A stretch of DNA of 64,000 bases, taken from Avichristensenella sp031550535 (GTDB taxonomy: Bacteria; Bacillota; Clostridia; Christensenellales; Aristaeellaceae). Below are positions 42,284-50,815 of this stretch, one piece after another (position 1 is the first letter of the stretch; every line of letters begins with the position of its first letter). The position numbers and the translations under genes were made by a program. The notes beneath the pieces are model-generated. The model worked only from the letters and a program-made list of their open reading frames with translations, was not told where the DNA came from and made no database searches. The stretch covers positions 62,001 through 126,000 of the forward strand of contig JAVBOM010000007.1 of assembly GCA_031550535.1 (NCBI GenBank), read 5' to 3'.

Positions 42284-44377
42284 GTGAACAAGCAATGGAA
42301 ACACCGTATCGCCGCCTGCGCACTTGCGCTCCTGACCGCCATCGCGCCCTTGGCCGCCCTGGCGGAAGCGCCCGTCCTGTCCCCGACGACCGGCCTGCCG
42401 GCAAGCGGACCGTACCGGCCTGTCCTGGTCTGCGTATCCAACAGTATGGAGGCGCGCCCCGCGTGGAACCTGTCGGAGGCGGACATCGTGTACGAGTCCA
42501 TCATCTGGGGACCGTACAACACGCGCTATCTGGCCGTGTACAACGATCGGTATCCGGAGTTTGTCGGCTCCGTCCGCAGCCTGCGCTCCTACCAGGGGGA
42601 GATCCGGCAGGCATGGGATTGCCCCATCGCCTACCACGGTGGCCAGGATGAGGAAGGCACGAGCATCTACGATTATTTCCAGGAGCACGCGGTGGATGCG
42701 GCGTTTCTCATCGACCAGCTTTTGAAGGGCGACAAGCCGGACGGGCACCAGGAGATGGTGAAGGGCCTTTTCACTCTGCGGGAGGACCGGGAGCTGCCGC
42801 ACAACCTGGTGTTCAATGTGGCCGCGTTCGCGAAGAACCACTGGCCGCAGGCGAAAACCGGCGAAGCCTACGCGCCGCGCATGCCGGGCTTCGCGTTCTC
42901 CGATACACCGAGCAGCAGCAATGTGAGCGCGAAAACAGTGGACATCCGGTATGATGGCACGGAGAGCGGCTTCACGCAGTATAACCCGAAATACACCTAC
43001 AACGAACAGTCGCGCGTGTACGAGCGGTGGTACGACGGCGCGGAGCAGACCGACGCGGCATCGGACGCCGCGACGGGTGCGCGCATCGTGGCGAGCAACG
43101 TGATCGTGCAGGCGTGTGAGACCAGCTATCTCCAGAACTCTTATGCCCGCCCGTGGGTGGAAACCGTGGGTGAGGGAAAGATGGACGCGTTCATCGACGG
43201 GAAGCACATCGCCGGCACGTGGCGGCGGGCGAGCGCGGACGCGCAGACGGAGTACCTGGACGCGAACGGCGAACCGCTCGTCCTGCTGCCGGGCAAGACA
43301 TTCATCCAGATCGTAACGCCGGAAATGGCGCTGGACGAGGGGGCGGCGAAGGACGGCACATTCCTGTACGCGCCGTTGGCCGAAGCGGCCGCCGCGCCCG
43401 CGCTGTCCCCAACGACCGGGCTGCCGACGGATAAGCCCTACCGGCCCATACTTGTCAGCATTTCAAACGAACAGGGCGCGCGGCCGCAGGTCAACCTGTC
43501 GGAGGCGGACATCGTGTACGAGTCCGTCAATTGGAGCCCGGGCTACACGCGGTATCTGGCCGTGTACAACGACCAGCACCCGGAGATCGTGGGGGCGTTG
43601 CGCGGCATCCGGACATACCACATGGAGATGCGCGAGGGGTGGGATTGCCCCATCGTACACCGGGGCGGGCAAGGCACGCCCGGCACCAGCATCTATGCGT
43701 TCATGGAGGAGCACGGCTTGGACAAGGCGTTCAGCTTTGACACCACAAGGCCCGGTACGCATGCAAAGAATAAGGTTTTTCCCATTCTGCCGGACCGCTA
43801 CGCGCCGCATCACTACGCGGTGAATCTTGCCGCCGCGCTGGAGGAATGGCCCGCGGACGCGGGCGGACAGCCGCATGAGCCGCGCCTGCCGGGCCTTACA
43901 TTCTCCGATACGCCTACGCGCGGGGATCAGGCGGCGGACGCCGTCACGGTGCGGTATATGGCCGTGGATGACGCTGAGTCAAAGCAGGAGTACACCGCGC
44001 AGTACGCCTTTGACAAGGAAAAGCGCGTGTACCTGCGAAGCTACAACGGCGAGGAACAGACCGACGGCGGGACGGGCAAGCGCATCGAGGCCGCGAACGT
44101 CATCGTGCAGTACATGGCGCTGAGCTTCTTCGAAGGCGCGGAGGACCGGCCCCTGATCACTACGGCGGGCGGCGGACCGATGGACGCGTACATCGACGGG
44201 ACGCGCGTGCGCGGTTCCTGGCGGCGCGAGCCGGACGGCAACTTTGTGTATCGGGATGAAGCGGGCGACCCGCTGGTGCTGCTGCCGGGCAAGACGTTCG
44301 TACAGATGATCCCGCTGGACATGGCGCTGACGCGAAGCGAGGGGGAAAGCGGCGGCGCGTTTGAGTACGGACGGTAA
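42284..44377 (+). CDS. Exported double-domain DUF3048 protein 3
   Basis: Protein of 697 residues, the fusion of two DUF3048 domains after one signal peptide (HRIAACALALLTAIAPLAALAE). Domain 1 spans about 27-365 and domain 2 about 378-697. Both start with LSPTTGLPxxxPYRPxLV, and each ends with LLPGKTFxQ. The joint (APLAEAAAAPALSPTT) looks like the tail of one signal-peptide region, suggesting fusion of two tandem genes. The GTG start at 42284 follows AGAAGGAGGCCCCGAATC. Domain 2 is more diverged (NWSPGYTRYLAVYNDQHPEIVGALRG). Confidence 0.87.
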   Translation: MNKQWKHRIAACALALLTAIAPLAALAEAPVLSPTTGLPASGPYRPVLVCVSNSMEARPAWNLSEADIVYESIIWGPYNTRYLAVYNDRYPEFVGSVRSLRSYQGEIRQAWDCPIAYHGGQDEEGTSIYDYFQEHAVDAAFLIDQLLKGDKPDGHQEMVKGLFTLREDRELPHNLVFNVAAFAKNHWPQAKTGEAYAPRMPGFAFSDTPSSSNVSAKTVDIRYDGTESGFTQYNPKYTYNEQSRVYERWYDGAEQTDAASDAATGARIVASNVIVQACETSYLQNSYARPWVETVGEGKMDAFIDGKHIAGTWRRASADAQTEYLDANGEPLVLLPGKTFIQIVTPEMALDEGAAKDGTFLYAPLAEAAAAPALSPTTGLPTDKPYRPILVSISNEQGARPQVNLSEADIVYESVNWSPGYTRYLAVYNDQHPEIVGALRGIRTYHMEMREGWDCPIVHRGGQGTPGTSIYAFMEEHGLDKAFSFDTTRPGTHAKNKVFPILPDRYAPHHYAVNLAAALEEWPADAGGQPHEPRLPGLTFSDTPTRGDQAADAVTVRYMAVDDAESKQEYTAQYAFDKEKRVYLRSYNGEEQTDGGTGKRIEAANVIVQYMALSFFEGAEDRPLITTAGGGPMDAYIDGTRVRGSWRREPDGNFVYRDEAGDPLVLLPGKTFVQMIPLDMALTRSEGESGGAFEYGR

Positions 44378-44408
44378 CACAAGGCTCACAAGTCAAGACA
44401 AGCGAAAA

Positions 44409-44449
44409 GCGCGCCCTCCGGGACTTCCGGGGGGCGCGCCGATGGTTTT
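44409..44449 (+). terminator. Terminator of the DUF3048 operon
   Basis: GCGCGCCCTCCGG, GACTT, CCGGGGGGCGCGC, then GATGGTTTTG. Confidence 0.85.
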
Positions 44450-44466
44450 GTCAGGCGTTTATGATT

Positions 44467-44985
44467 TTACACGCCGAATTCGCCGTCGCTTGGCGTATAC
44501 CTGCCCGTCACCTCAATGATGTTGCCGTCGGGGTCTGTGAGATCAAAGAAAAGGCAGGGATTCCTTGCGGAATCCCTGTATGGCGGCCGATTCTACGAAT
44601 CAGCGCCGCCGTCGTAGTAGGGGCTGACATTGTGGATGTACCGGACTTTGCTGAGATATTCGGTAATGTTCAAGCCACGTATCCTTTCGTATTCGGCCCG
44701 TAAATCCTCATCCCAGAAGTTGAGCGCGAACTTGTGCGTGTTTGGCGCGAGCGCCCTGTCCGGAAAGCTCGCAAACGGGCTGGAATAATCGCCTTTGCGA
44801 ACAACCTTATCAGGGTTTTCCGCGTCAAAATGTGCGTTCATTAAAGAAATATTGTGCCCTTCAAAGACAAACTGCGCGAACCTGTCCGTGTTGCGGCTGG
44901 TCACGGTCATCTGAAGCAGCTTTTCGTAAAACGCAATCGACTTCTCAAAGTTATTGACAATCAAGTAAATTGAACCCAAGTGCAT
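44467..44985 (-). pseudogene. VOC (glyoxalase-fold) protein gene interrupted by a repeat
   Basis: Reading starts at 44985 (MHLGSIYLIVNNFEKSIAFYEKL) and gives a VOC protein of about 124 residues up to NVSPYY. A 63-bp double-hairpin repeat (44551-44613) then adds DGGADS and a TAG. Beyond it, in the same frame, the missing C-terminus continues: FFDLTDPDGNIIEVTGRYTPSDGEFGV and a TAA at 44467. DPDGNIIEV is the standard VOC ending with a metal-ligand Glu. The insert length is a multiple of three, so only the stop codon prevents full translation. Confidence 0.85.
44558..44610 (-). repeat. Double-hairpin repeat copy inside the VOC gene
   Basis: Full 53-bp core. Hairpin 1 has GATTC-GTA-GAATC, and its loop supplies the TAG stop. 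The full insertion including flanks is about 63 bp. Confidence 0.93.
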
Positions 44986-44989
44986 GGCC

Positions 44990-45910
44990 TCACCCCCACA
45001 GCCTTTCGGGATACAGCCCCGCTGCCGTCATTTTAGCGATCGCGGCCCGCACCTCCGGGAGGTCCTGCTGGTATGTGACGCCATACCAGCGCTCGTGGCA
45101 GGGCAACACGTCCACGGCCGCCTGCCCCTCGCGCAGCATCTCGCCCACAATCTCCGGCAGAAAGTACTCGCCCTTCAGCGGGTTTTCCGCCAGCGCGCGC
45201 GCCAGGAAGGCGGTGAAGCGCGCGTCGAGTTCCGCCATGAAGTCCGCCGTGAACCCCCAAATGTTCATGGAGACGATGGTGTCGTCCGGCAGCTTATGGT
45301 AGATCTGGCCGTTCTCGGTATACAGCGCGCCGTCCACCGTGGCGATGATGTGCGTCCGCTCATGTATCTCCACGAGCCGCCCGTCCGCGTCCGTGCGGCA
45401 TACGCCCCGCGCCACGGAACCGCTTTCGGAGAGCGTGTTGTGGATCTGATACCCGACCATGGCGTACCGCCGCGCCTCGCCTTCCGGCCTGGCCGAGAGG
45501 AACGCGTGGATCGCCGCAAAGCTGCCAGGGCCGTAGTAATCGTCCGCGTTGATGACCGCGAACGGCGCGTGTAGCATGCCCCGGCACGCGCGCACCGCGT
45601 GGCCCGTGCCCCAGGGCTTTGCGCGCCCGTCCGGCACGGCGGTCCCTTCGGGCACGTCTGCGAGGTCCTGCACCGCGCAGCGAACAGCCAGGCCGCCGCC
45701 CACGCGCGCGCGGAGCTCGGCCTCAAAGCCGTCTCGCGCCATCTTGGGGCTGATGATGAACACAGCCTCCTCAAACCCCGCGCGTCGGGCGTCATACAGA
45801 GAATAATCCATCAGCGCCTGCTCGTGCGGGCCGACGGGCTGTATCTGCTTCAGACCGCCAAAGCGGCTGCCCATGCCCGCCGCCATCACCACCAATACAG
45901 GTTTTGGCAT
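44990..45910 (-). CDS. Sugar-nucleotide-type nucleotidyltransferase
   Basis: Protein of 306 residues of the NTP-transferase family (GT-A fold). The start PVLVVMAAGMGSRFGGLKQIQPVG is the nucleotide-binding signature; AVINADDYYGPGSF carries the metal-binding Asp. It would activate a sugar phosphate to a nucleotide sugar, but no glycosylation partner is adjacent. The GGGGGAAAACAC site precedes the ATG at 45910. The VOC gene begins five bases after its stop and may share its transcript. Confidence 0.85.
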   Translation of the reverse strand: MPKPVLVVMAAGMGSRFGGLKQIQPVGPHEQALMDYSLYDARRAGFEEAVFIISPKMARDGFEAELRARVGGGLAVRCAVQDLADVPEGTAVPDGRAKPWGTGHAVRACRGMLHAPFAVINADDYYGPGSFAAIHAFLSARPEGEARRYAMVGYQIHNTLSESGSVARGVCRTDADGRLVEIHERTHIIATVDGALYTENGQIYHKLPDDTIVSMNIWGFTADFMAELDARFTAFLARALAENPLKGEYFLPEIVGEMLREGQAAVDVLPCHERWYGVTYQQDLPEVRAAIAKMTAAGLYPERLWG

Positions 45911-45936
45911 GTGTTTTCCCCCTCGTGTTTTTTGTC

Positions 45937-45988
45937 GGCGGCGCGATTCGGAGAATCGGGCGCCAGGAAAGGATTCCGCAAGGAATCC
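45937..45988 (+). repeat. Double-hairpin repeat, first of a tandem pair
   Basis: One base shorter than the core (52 bp); hairpin 1 is GATTC-GGA-GAATC and hairpin 2 has a GCAA loop. Confidence 0.9.
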
Positions 45989-45998
45989 TTTCCTTAAC

Positions 45999-46051
45999 GG
46001 CGGCGCTGATTTGAAAAATCGGGCGCCATGAGAGGATTCCGTAAGGAATCC
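45999..46051 (+). repeat. Double-hairpin repeat, second of a tandem pair
   Basis: Full 53-bp copy starting 10 bp after the first, same orientation, GTAA loop in hairpin 2. Confidence 0.92.
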
Positions 46052-46169
46052 TTTCCTTCGTGTGAACTTTATGATAACGATAGCGCCTCAGCCCGCCGCT
46101 GTCAAGTGCCGCGCGCCCGCCAGTTCTGAAAACGGCGGGGAGGGCGTAGTCTATGCGGGGGGATGCCGC

Positions 46170-46904
46170 ATGTTCACGCAGCAGGGGAAATCAAGTCTGC
46201 CGAGGCAGTCGGGAGGGAAAACGGCCAAAACCGGCGCGTTTCGGACAAAAACCTACCGCAAAAAGCGCGGCCTGGTCTGGCGGCTGTCGCTGGTGGTGGT
46301 CATACCGCTGGTATTGTTCATCTGGGCGGATGTGAACCTGCGCCCGGTGATCCTGACCATGGCCGAGGCGCGCGCCCGCGTGATGGGCGTGCAGGCGATG
46401 AACAACGCGGTCTTTGAGGTGATGCGCGAGGGCGGCGTGTACAGCGACCTGATGAACGTCGTGCTGGACAAAGACGGCCGCGTGTCCATGATGCAGGCGA
46501 ACACCGCCCGCATGAACGAGCTGTCCACGCAGGTGGCGCTGACTGTGCAGCGGAACATCGACTCGTTCGCGGCGCAGGGCATCGCCATCCCGCTAGGCGC
46601 GGCGCTGGGCAGCAAGTTGCTGGCGGGCAGCGGGCCGTCGGTCCGCGTGCGCATCGTGCCGGTCGGCGCGGTGTCCACGGAGTTTGTCAGCGAGTTTACA
46701 TCGGCGGGCATCAACCAGACGCGCCACCGCATCTTTTTGCAGCTCACCGCCACGGTGCAGATGGTCATCCCGACGGGGTCGCAGGTCTCCGCCGTGACGG
46801 CGCACGTGCCGGTGGCGGAATCGATCATCGTGGGCGAGGTGCCGGAGTCGTTCGTGGACGTGACAGATAAGGATCAATTGAAAAATATGCTGGTCGTGCC
46901 GTGA
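46170..46904 (+). CDS. yunB: Sporulation protein YunB
   Basis: Protein of 244 residues (Bacillus YunB is about 250). A basic N-terminus and a single transmembrane segment (SLVVVIPLVLFIWADVNL, about 50-68) are followed by an outer domain with the family pattern ADVNLRPVILTMAEARARVMGVQAMNNAV, MQANTARMN and GIAIPLGAALGSKLLAGSGP. YunB is produced in the mother cell and helps spore formation, which supports a spore-forming host. The start at 46170 follows GCGGGGGGATGCCGC; the longer upstream frame is less likely. A single gene. Confidence 0.9.
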   Translation: MFTQQGKSSLPRQSGGKTAKTGAFRTKTYRKKRGLVWRLSLVVVIPLVLFIWADVNLRPVILTMAEARARVMGVQAMNNAVFEVMREGGVYSDLMNVVLDKDGRVSMMQANTARMNELSTQVALTVQRNIDSFAAQGIAIPLGAALGSKLLAGSGPSVRVRIVPVGAVSTEFVSEFTSAGINQTRHRIFLQLTATVQMVIPTGSQVSAVTAHVPVAESIIVGEVPESFVDVTDKDQLKNMLVVP

Positions 46905-46984
46905 GCCGCCCGGGGTCACGGCGCGCCGCTGTTTACGCGTGGGTTACACAAGTAAAGGGGCAACCTAAATTAAGAACACCTGCC

Positions 46985-47013
46985 TTGCAAACAGCGTCAA
47001 AATCCTGTAAAAT
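46985..47013 (+). promoter_or_regulatory. Promoter of the NUDIX gene
   Basis: TTGCAA (46985-46990), 17-bp spacer, TAAAAT (47008-47013). A repeat copy lies between it and the gene. Confidence 0.7.
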
Positions 47014-47026
47014 AATAATGAAGAAA

Positions 47027-47079
47027 GGATTTCTGGCGAAATCCCTTGATGGCGCCTGATTTTATAAATCAGCGCCGCC
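47027..47079 (-). repeat. Double-hairpin repeat copy in a 5' untranslated region
   Basis: Full 53-bp copy (minus orientation), hairpin 1 loop ATA, hairpin 2 GGATTTC-type stem with paired change. It lies between the promoter and ribosome site of the NUDIX gene. Confidence 0.9.
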
Positions 47080-47109
47080 ATCAAAAAATAACCGAAGGGA
47101 GGAAGCCGT

Positions 47110-47541
47110 ATGCTGTTTCGTAAATGCGCGGGCGGGGTTGTGTTTTGCGGGGACGACGTGTTTCTGCTTCAAAACGAAAAAGGCGAGTGGGTGCTGCCAA
47201 AGGGCGTGGTGCGCGGGAACGCATCGCAGCAGGAGGTGGCCGTGGCGCGCGTACAGGCTGAAGCGGGCGTTGACGCGGGCATCCTGGAGGCCGTCGGGGA
47301 AACCAATTATGAGTTCTATTCCGTGACCCGCCGCACCCCCGTTTGCAACCGGGTGATGTGGTACACCATGCACGCGCCGAGGCCGGAATACCGCATCGCG
47401 TTTGAGCAGGGGTTCAAGGATGGGGGATGGTATCCCGTCCAGGCTGCGCTGGATATGATTACTTATACGCAGGATAAATCGCTTGTCAGGCTTGCGTATG
47501 AAAAATATAAGGCACAAATGGCAGAAAACGCCGGTCAGTAA
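47110..47541 (+). CDS. NUDIX-fold protein with degenerate catalytic box
   Basis: Protein of 143 residues with the NUDIX fold (AGGVVFCGDDVFLLQNEKGEWVLPKGVV). The Nudix box should carry REXXEE, but here the matching stretch reads ARVQAEAG, keeping only one Glu of the metal ligands. It may have lost hydrolase activity and act as a binding protein. The start follows GAAGGGAGGAAGCCGT. A terminator follows at 47562. It is a single gene upstream of yebC. Confidence 0.8.
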   Translation: MLFRKCAGGVVFCGDDVFLLQNEKGEWVLPKGVVRGNASQQEVAVARVQAEAGVDAGILEAVGETNYEFYSVTRRTPVCNRVMWYTMHAPRPEYRIAFEQGFKDGGWYPVQAALDMITYTQDKSLVRLAYEKYKAQMAENAGQ

Positions 47542-47561
47542 CGTCTTATACTATGGAGCGG

Positions 47562-47591
47562 CCTCGCGCGTGCGAACGCGCGGGGCTTTTT
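47562..47591 (+). terminator. Terminator of the NUDIX gene
   Basis: CCTCGCGCGT, GCGA, ACGCGCGGGG, CTTTTT. Confidence 0.9.
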
Positions 47592-47641
47592 GATTGGTAA
47601 TTGCTTTGGTAGGATTGTGCATCGGTTTGGTTGCGGTGTAA

Positions 47642-47671
47642 TTGACGCGCGGTGTGCTTTTGTGATACGAT
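47642..47671 (+). promoter_or_regulatory. Promoter of yebC
   Basis: TTGACG (47642-47647), 18-bp spacer, TACGAT (47666-47671) with extended TG. Confidence 0.7.
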
Positions 47672-47724
47672 GTCGTAATATGAGTCGATGCTCCAATCGG
47701 AAAGCATAATGGGAGGGTTTTTCC

Positions 47725-48474
47725 ATGTCAGGGCACTCCAAATGGGCGAACATCAAGCATAAAAAGGGCAAGGCCGACGCCGCGCGCGGGAAGATTTTTA
47801 CCAAGATCGGCCGTGAAATCGCCATTGCCGTCCGGGAGGGTGGGTCCGACCCATCCACCAACAGCAAACTGAGCGACGTGGTCGCCAAGGCGAAGGCCAA
47901 CAACATGCCCAACGACAACATCACCCGCTCCATCAAGAAGGCGGCGGGCGAGCTCGGCACGGTCAACTACGAGGAAATCGTGTACGAGGGGTACGCGGCG
48001 GGTGGCCTGGCCGTGATTGTCGAGTGCGTGACGGACAACCGCAACCGCACGGCGTCCGATATCCGGCACTATTTCGACAAGTTTGGCGGAAACCTGGGCG
48101 CGACGAACGTCGTCGGCTGGATGTTCGACAGGAAGGGCCTGATCGTCATCGATAAAAAGCCCGGCATGACCGAGGATGACGCGATGGAGATGGCGCTGGA
48201 GGCCGGGGCGAGCGATATGCAGGCTCTGGACGACGCGTTTGAGGTCTTTACCGAGGTGACGGACTTTTCCGCCGTGCGCCTGGCGCTGGAGGCACAGGGC
48301 TGCACCTTCCTCTCCGCGGAGCTGACGCGCGTCCCGCAGAACACGACCGCGATTGACGACCCGGAGACCCTGGAAAAGATTGGCAAGCTGCTGGATGCGC
48401 TTGACGATATGGACGACGTACAAAACGTATACCACAACGGCGACCTGCCCGAGGAAGAGGATGAGGACGAGTGA
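47725..48474 (+). CDS. yebC: YebC/PmpR-type DNA-binding regulator
   Basis: Protein of 249 residues, usual length, with the family start SGHSKWANIKHKKGKADAARGKIFTKIGREI and the domain II segment GYAAGGLAVIVECVTDNRNRTASDIRHYF. The acidic C-terminus (EEDEDE) is common in this family. YebC proteins bind DNA and have also been linked to translation of proline-rich stretches. The start ATG follows GGGAGGGTTTTTCC. Confidence 0.95.
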   Translation: MSGHSKWANIKHKKGKADAARGKIFTKIGREIAIAVREGGSDPSTNSKLSDVVAKAKANNMPNDNITRSIKKAAGELGTVNYEEIVYEGYAAGGLAVIVECVTDNRNRTASDIRHYFDKFGGNLGATNVVGWMFDRKGLIVIDKKPGMTEDDAMEMALEAGASDMQALDDAFEVFTEVTDFSAVRLALEAQGCTFLSAELTRVPQNTTAIDDPETLEKIGKLLDALDDMDDVQNVYHNGDLPEEEDEDE

Positions 48475-48514
48475 GCCGGGGCAAGCGGCCACGATCTTCC
48501 AATGCCCCCTTTGC

Positions 48515-48543
48515 TTGCCACGATTTCGGAATTCTGGTATGAT
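48515..48543 (+). promoter_or_regulatory. Promoter of DUF5050-like gene
   Basis: TTGCCA (48515-48520), 17-bp spacer, TATGAT (48538-48543) with extended TG. Confidence 0.75.
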
Positions 48544-48585
48544 ATGCGTAATTTCTTGACGCGTGAATGAGGAGGATAACCCGCA

Positions 48586-49836
48586 ATGCTAAAAAAAATT
48601 GGTGCCTTGGCGTTGATGCTTGCGCTGCTGGTTTCATCCGCAGCCGTCGCGGAGGTGACAAACCGCGATATGCAGTTGATGGGCGGCGTTTTAGTATCCA
48701 ACAGCAGTGATTCGTATTTCTTCTGCCCGATGGAAGAAGGAGTCACCCGTCACTGGGGTCTGTACGCGGTGAGCAGCTGCGCGAACGGGCCGATCCTTGA
48801 GATCAGCGACGGTTACCCCGCCCGCCTGATTCACGCGGACGATTCGAACGTGTACTTCCTGGGCTACACCGACGGCGAGCGCACGACGCACTCGCTCTAC
48901 AGCGTTCCCATCGGCGGCGGCAACCCCGAGGAGCTGCTGACGGATATCCAGAGCGCGTTCGTGGAGGAAAGCAGCACGTTCCTGTATGTCACCAAGGCTA
49001 ACCCCTACTGCCTGAACCGCTATGACATCTCCAAGAAGAAGTCCACCGAGATCAAGGATATGACCAAGAGCGATAAGAAGATGTACGACGCGATCAAGGG
49101 CGACGACGGCGATGTTTACTTCCTGACGCTCGCGGCCAACGGCACGGAAGGCGAGTACTGGTATCATGGCAGCAGCAAAAAGGCCACGAGCCTGGACAAG
49201 CCCAACCCCGCGCACTTCACCAGCCTTCTGTACGAGGGATACCGCATTTACGCCACGGGCAACAACCAGGCGCAGATCTACTCCCTGAAGATCGGCAACA
49301 AGAAGGGCACGCTGCTGGCGAAGGATGGCCCGCCCATCTACCTGAACAGCCCGCGCTTCGGCCAGTACATCTACGCGTATAACGGCGACGGTCACCAGCT
49401 CGTTGCCTACCCGATTGACGGCGCGGACCGCAAGACGATCACGCTGGAGGGCAGCACACTGTCCCGCCTGATCATGGGCGGCAGCAAGGATGAAATCCTG
49501 TACTTCGTCAACAAGGCCATCTACGCGGCGCCGGCCGATCTGTCCTCGCAGAGCAAGGTGATTGATTTCGATTCGAACGCCGCCATGTGGACGCACATCG
49601 CGCCCGCGAAGTCCAAGGCGATCGTCGTGTTCGGCTATAACGCGGACACGCTGACGTATCAGGACACCATGATGCCCACGGCCGTCTGCGTGTACGACCG
49701 CGCGTCCGGCGAGGAGCTTTTCAGCTTCCCGAAGTACGACGAGGCGAACCCTGCGCCCACGCCCAGCACGGAGATGCCGGAGACGATCGGCGCGCCGGAA
49801 GAGGAGCGCGAGGACGAGACGTACTTCGTGTTCTAA
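48586..49836 (+). CDS. Exported beta-propeller-like protein (DUF5050-like)
   Basis: Protein of 416 residues: signal peptide (MLKKIGALALMLALLVSSAA) and repeats of about 45 residues with the pattern NVYFLGYTDGERTTHSLYSV, DVYFLTLAANGTEGEYWYHG, IYATGNNQAQIYSLKIG, ILYFVNKAIYAAPADLSS, as in DUF5050 propellers. A Pro/Glu-rich low-complexity tail closes it. It is probably a secreted sensor or scaffold with unknown ligand. AGGAGGATAACCCGC precedes the ATG. Confidence 0.78.
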   Translation: MLKKIGALALMLALLVSSAAVAEVTNRDMQLMGGVLVSNSSDSYFFCPMEEGVTRHWGLYAVSSCANGPILEISDGYPARLIHADDSNVYFLGYTDGERTTHSLYSVPIGGGNPEELLTDIQSAFVEESSTFLYVTKANPYCLNRYDISKKKSTEIKDMTKSDKKMYDAIKGDDGDVYFLTLAANGTEGEYWYHGSSKKATSLDKPNPAHFTSLLYEGYRIYATGNNQAQIYSLKIGNKKGTLLAKDGPPIYLNSPRFGQYIYAYNGDGHQLVAYPIDGADRKTITLEGSTLSRLIMGGSKDEILYFVNKAIYAAPADLSSQSKVIDFDSNAAMWTHIAPAKSKAIVVFGYNADTLTYQDTMMPTAVCVYDRASGEELFSFPKYDEANPAPTPSTEMPETIGAPEEEREDETYFVF

Positions 49837-49861
49837 GCCGAATCATTGCGGACTGAACAAA

Positions 49862-49905
49862 GGGGCTGTTGTGCCGGCAAAAACCAGCATGGCGGCTCCT
49901 TTTTG
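49862..49905 (+). terminator. Terminator of DUF5050-like gene
   Basis: GGGGCTGTTGTGCCGG, loop, CCAGCATGGCGGCTCC, TTTTT. Confidence 0.85.
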
Positions 49906-49924
49906 CGTCATACTGCAGAGGTAG

Positions 49925-49977
49925 GGATTCCTGGCGGAATCCCCTTACGGCACCCAATTTTCCAAATCAGCGCCGCC
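49925..49977 (-). repeat. Double-hairpin repeat copy
   Basis: Full 53-bp copy, minus orientation, hairpin 1 loop GGA, 20 bp after the terminator. Confidence 0.9.
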
Positions 49978-50110
49978 ATTGGTGAAACAGCCGAGGGATA
50001 GCGTTTTGAAAATCACGCAAAACATCCTGTCAAAGGGCAGATAAACTTGACGCGCTGTTGTCGTGTTTGGCGTGCTATACTATCATGACAGATGAAAGCG
50101 GAGGTAACTT

Positions 50111-50749
50111 ATGCACACAGTGTATGTCTACGTTCTTGATACCTTGGCCGACTGGGAATTGGGATATGTTACTTCGGAACTGAACTCCGGCCGGTTTTTC
50201 AAAAGGGGAGAGCGGCGCATACCGATCAGAACGGTTAGCTGTTCAAAAGAGCCAATCAACACAATGGGCGGGCTGACAATTGTGCCCGACTGCGTGCTTG
50301 ATGATATTGCCATGAGTGAAACGAGCGTGCTGCTGTTGCCGGGCGCGGATACATGGAACGACCCAAAGCACGGCGCGATCATCGAAAAGGCGGGCGAGCT
50401 GCTCTCTTTAGGCGCTACGGTGGGTGCAATCTGCGGGGCCACCGTTGCGCTTGCGAAGTCCGGGCTTTTGGACAAGTGTCCGCATACCAGCAATGGGCCG
50501 GGGTTTCTTGAAATGTTTGCGCCCGCTTACAAAGGGCAAGGTTTTTATGTGGACAAGCCCTCCGTGGCGGATAGCAGCTTGATTACCGCAAGCTGCACCG
50601 GCGCGCTGCTGTGGGCAAAGCAAATTATTGAACGTGTAGGCGTTTTTGAATCCAACACGCTGGAATCCTGGTTTGACTATTTTCGTACCGGTGAGCCGGA
50701 ATATTTCTATGCCCTCATGCAATCTTTGCCGTCCGGCAATGAAAACTGA
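50111..50749 (+). CDS. DJ-1/PfpI family protein
   Basis: Protein of 212 residues with the class I glutamine-amidotransferase-like fold of the DJ-1/PfpI family. The nucleophile is in GAICGATVAL, and LLLPGADTWNDPKH is typical. Base composition is visibly lower in GC than its neighbours (TTGATTACCGCAAGCTGC type), suggesting relatively recent acquisition. A TATACT box with extended TG (50073-50081) precedes it. A strong hairpin closes it. Confidence 0.85.
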   Translation: MHTVYVYVLDTLADWELGYVTSELNSGRFFKRGERRIPIRTVSCSKEPINTMGGLTIVPDCVLDDIAMSETSVLLLPGADTWNDPKHGAIIEKAGELLSLGATVGAICGATVALAKSGLLDKCPHTSNGPGFLEMFAPAYKGQGFYVDKPSVADSSLITASCTGALLWAKQIIERVGVFESNTLESWFDYFRTGEPEYFYALMQSLPSGNEN

Positions 50750-50756
50750 TGGACAA

Positions 50757-50794
50757 GGGGCTGTCGCGCTCGCATAAGCCGGCGCGACAGCCCC
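50757..50794. terminator. Hairpin between convergent genes
   Basis: GGGGCTGTCGCGC, loop, GCGCGACAGCCCC, a strong stem of the same type as 21822. No clear U run on the plus strand. Confidence 0.65.
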
Positions 50795-50815
50795 ATCTTC
50801 ACACAATTTGCCGCC

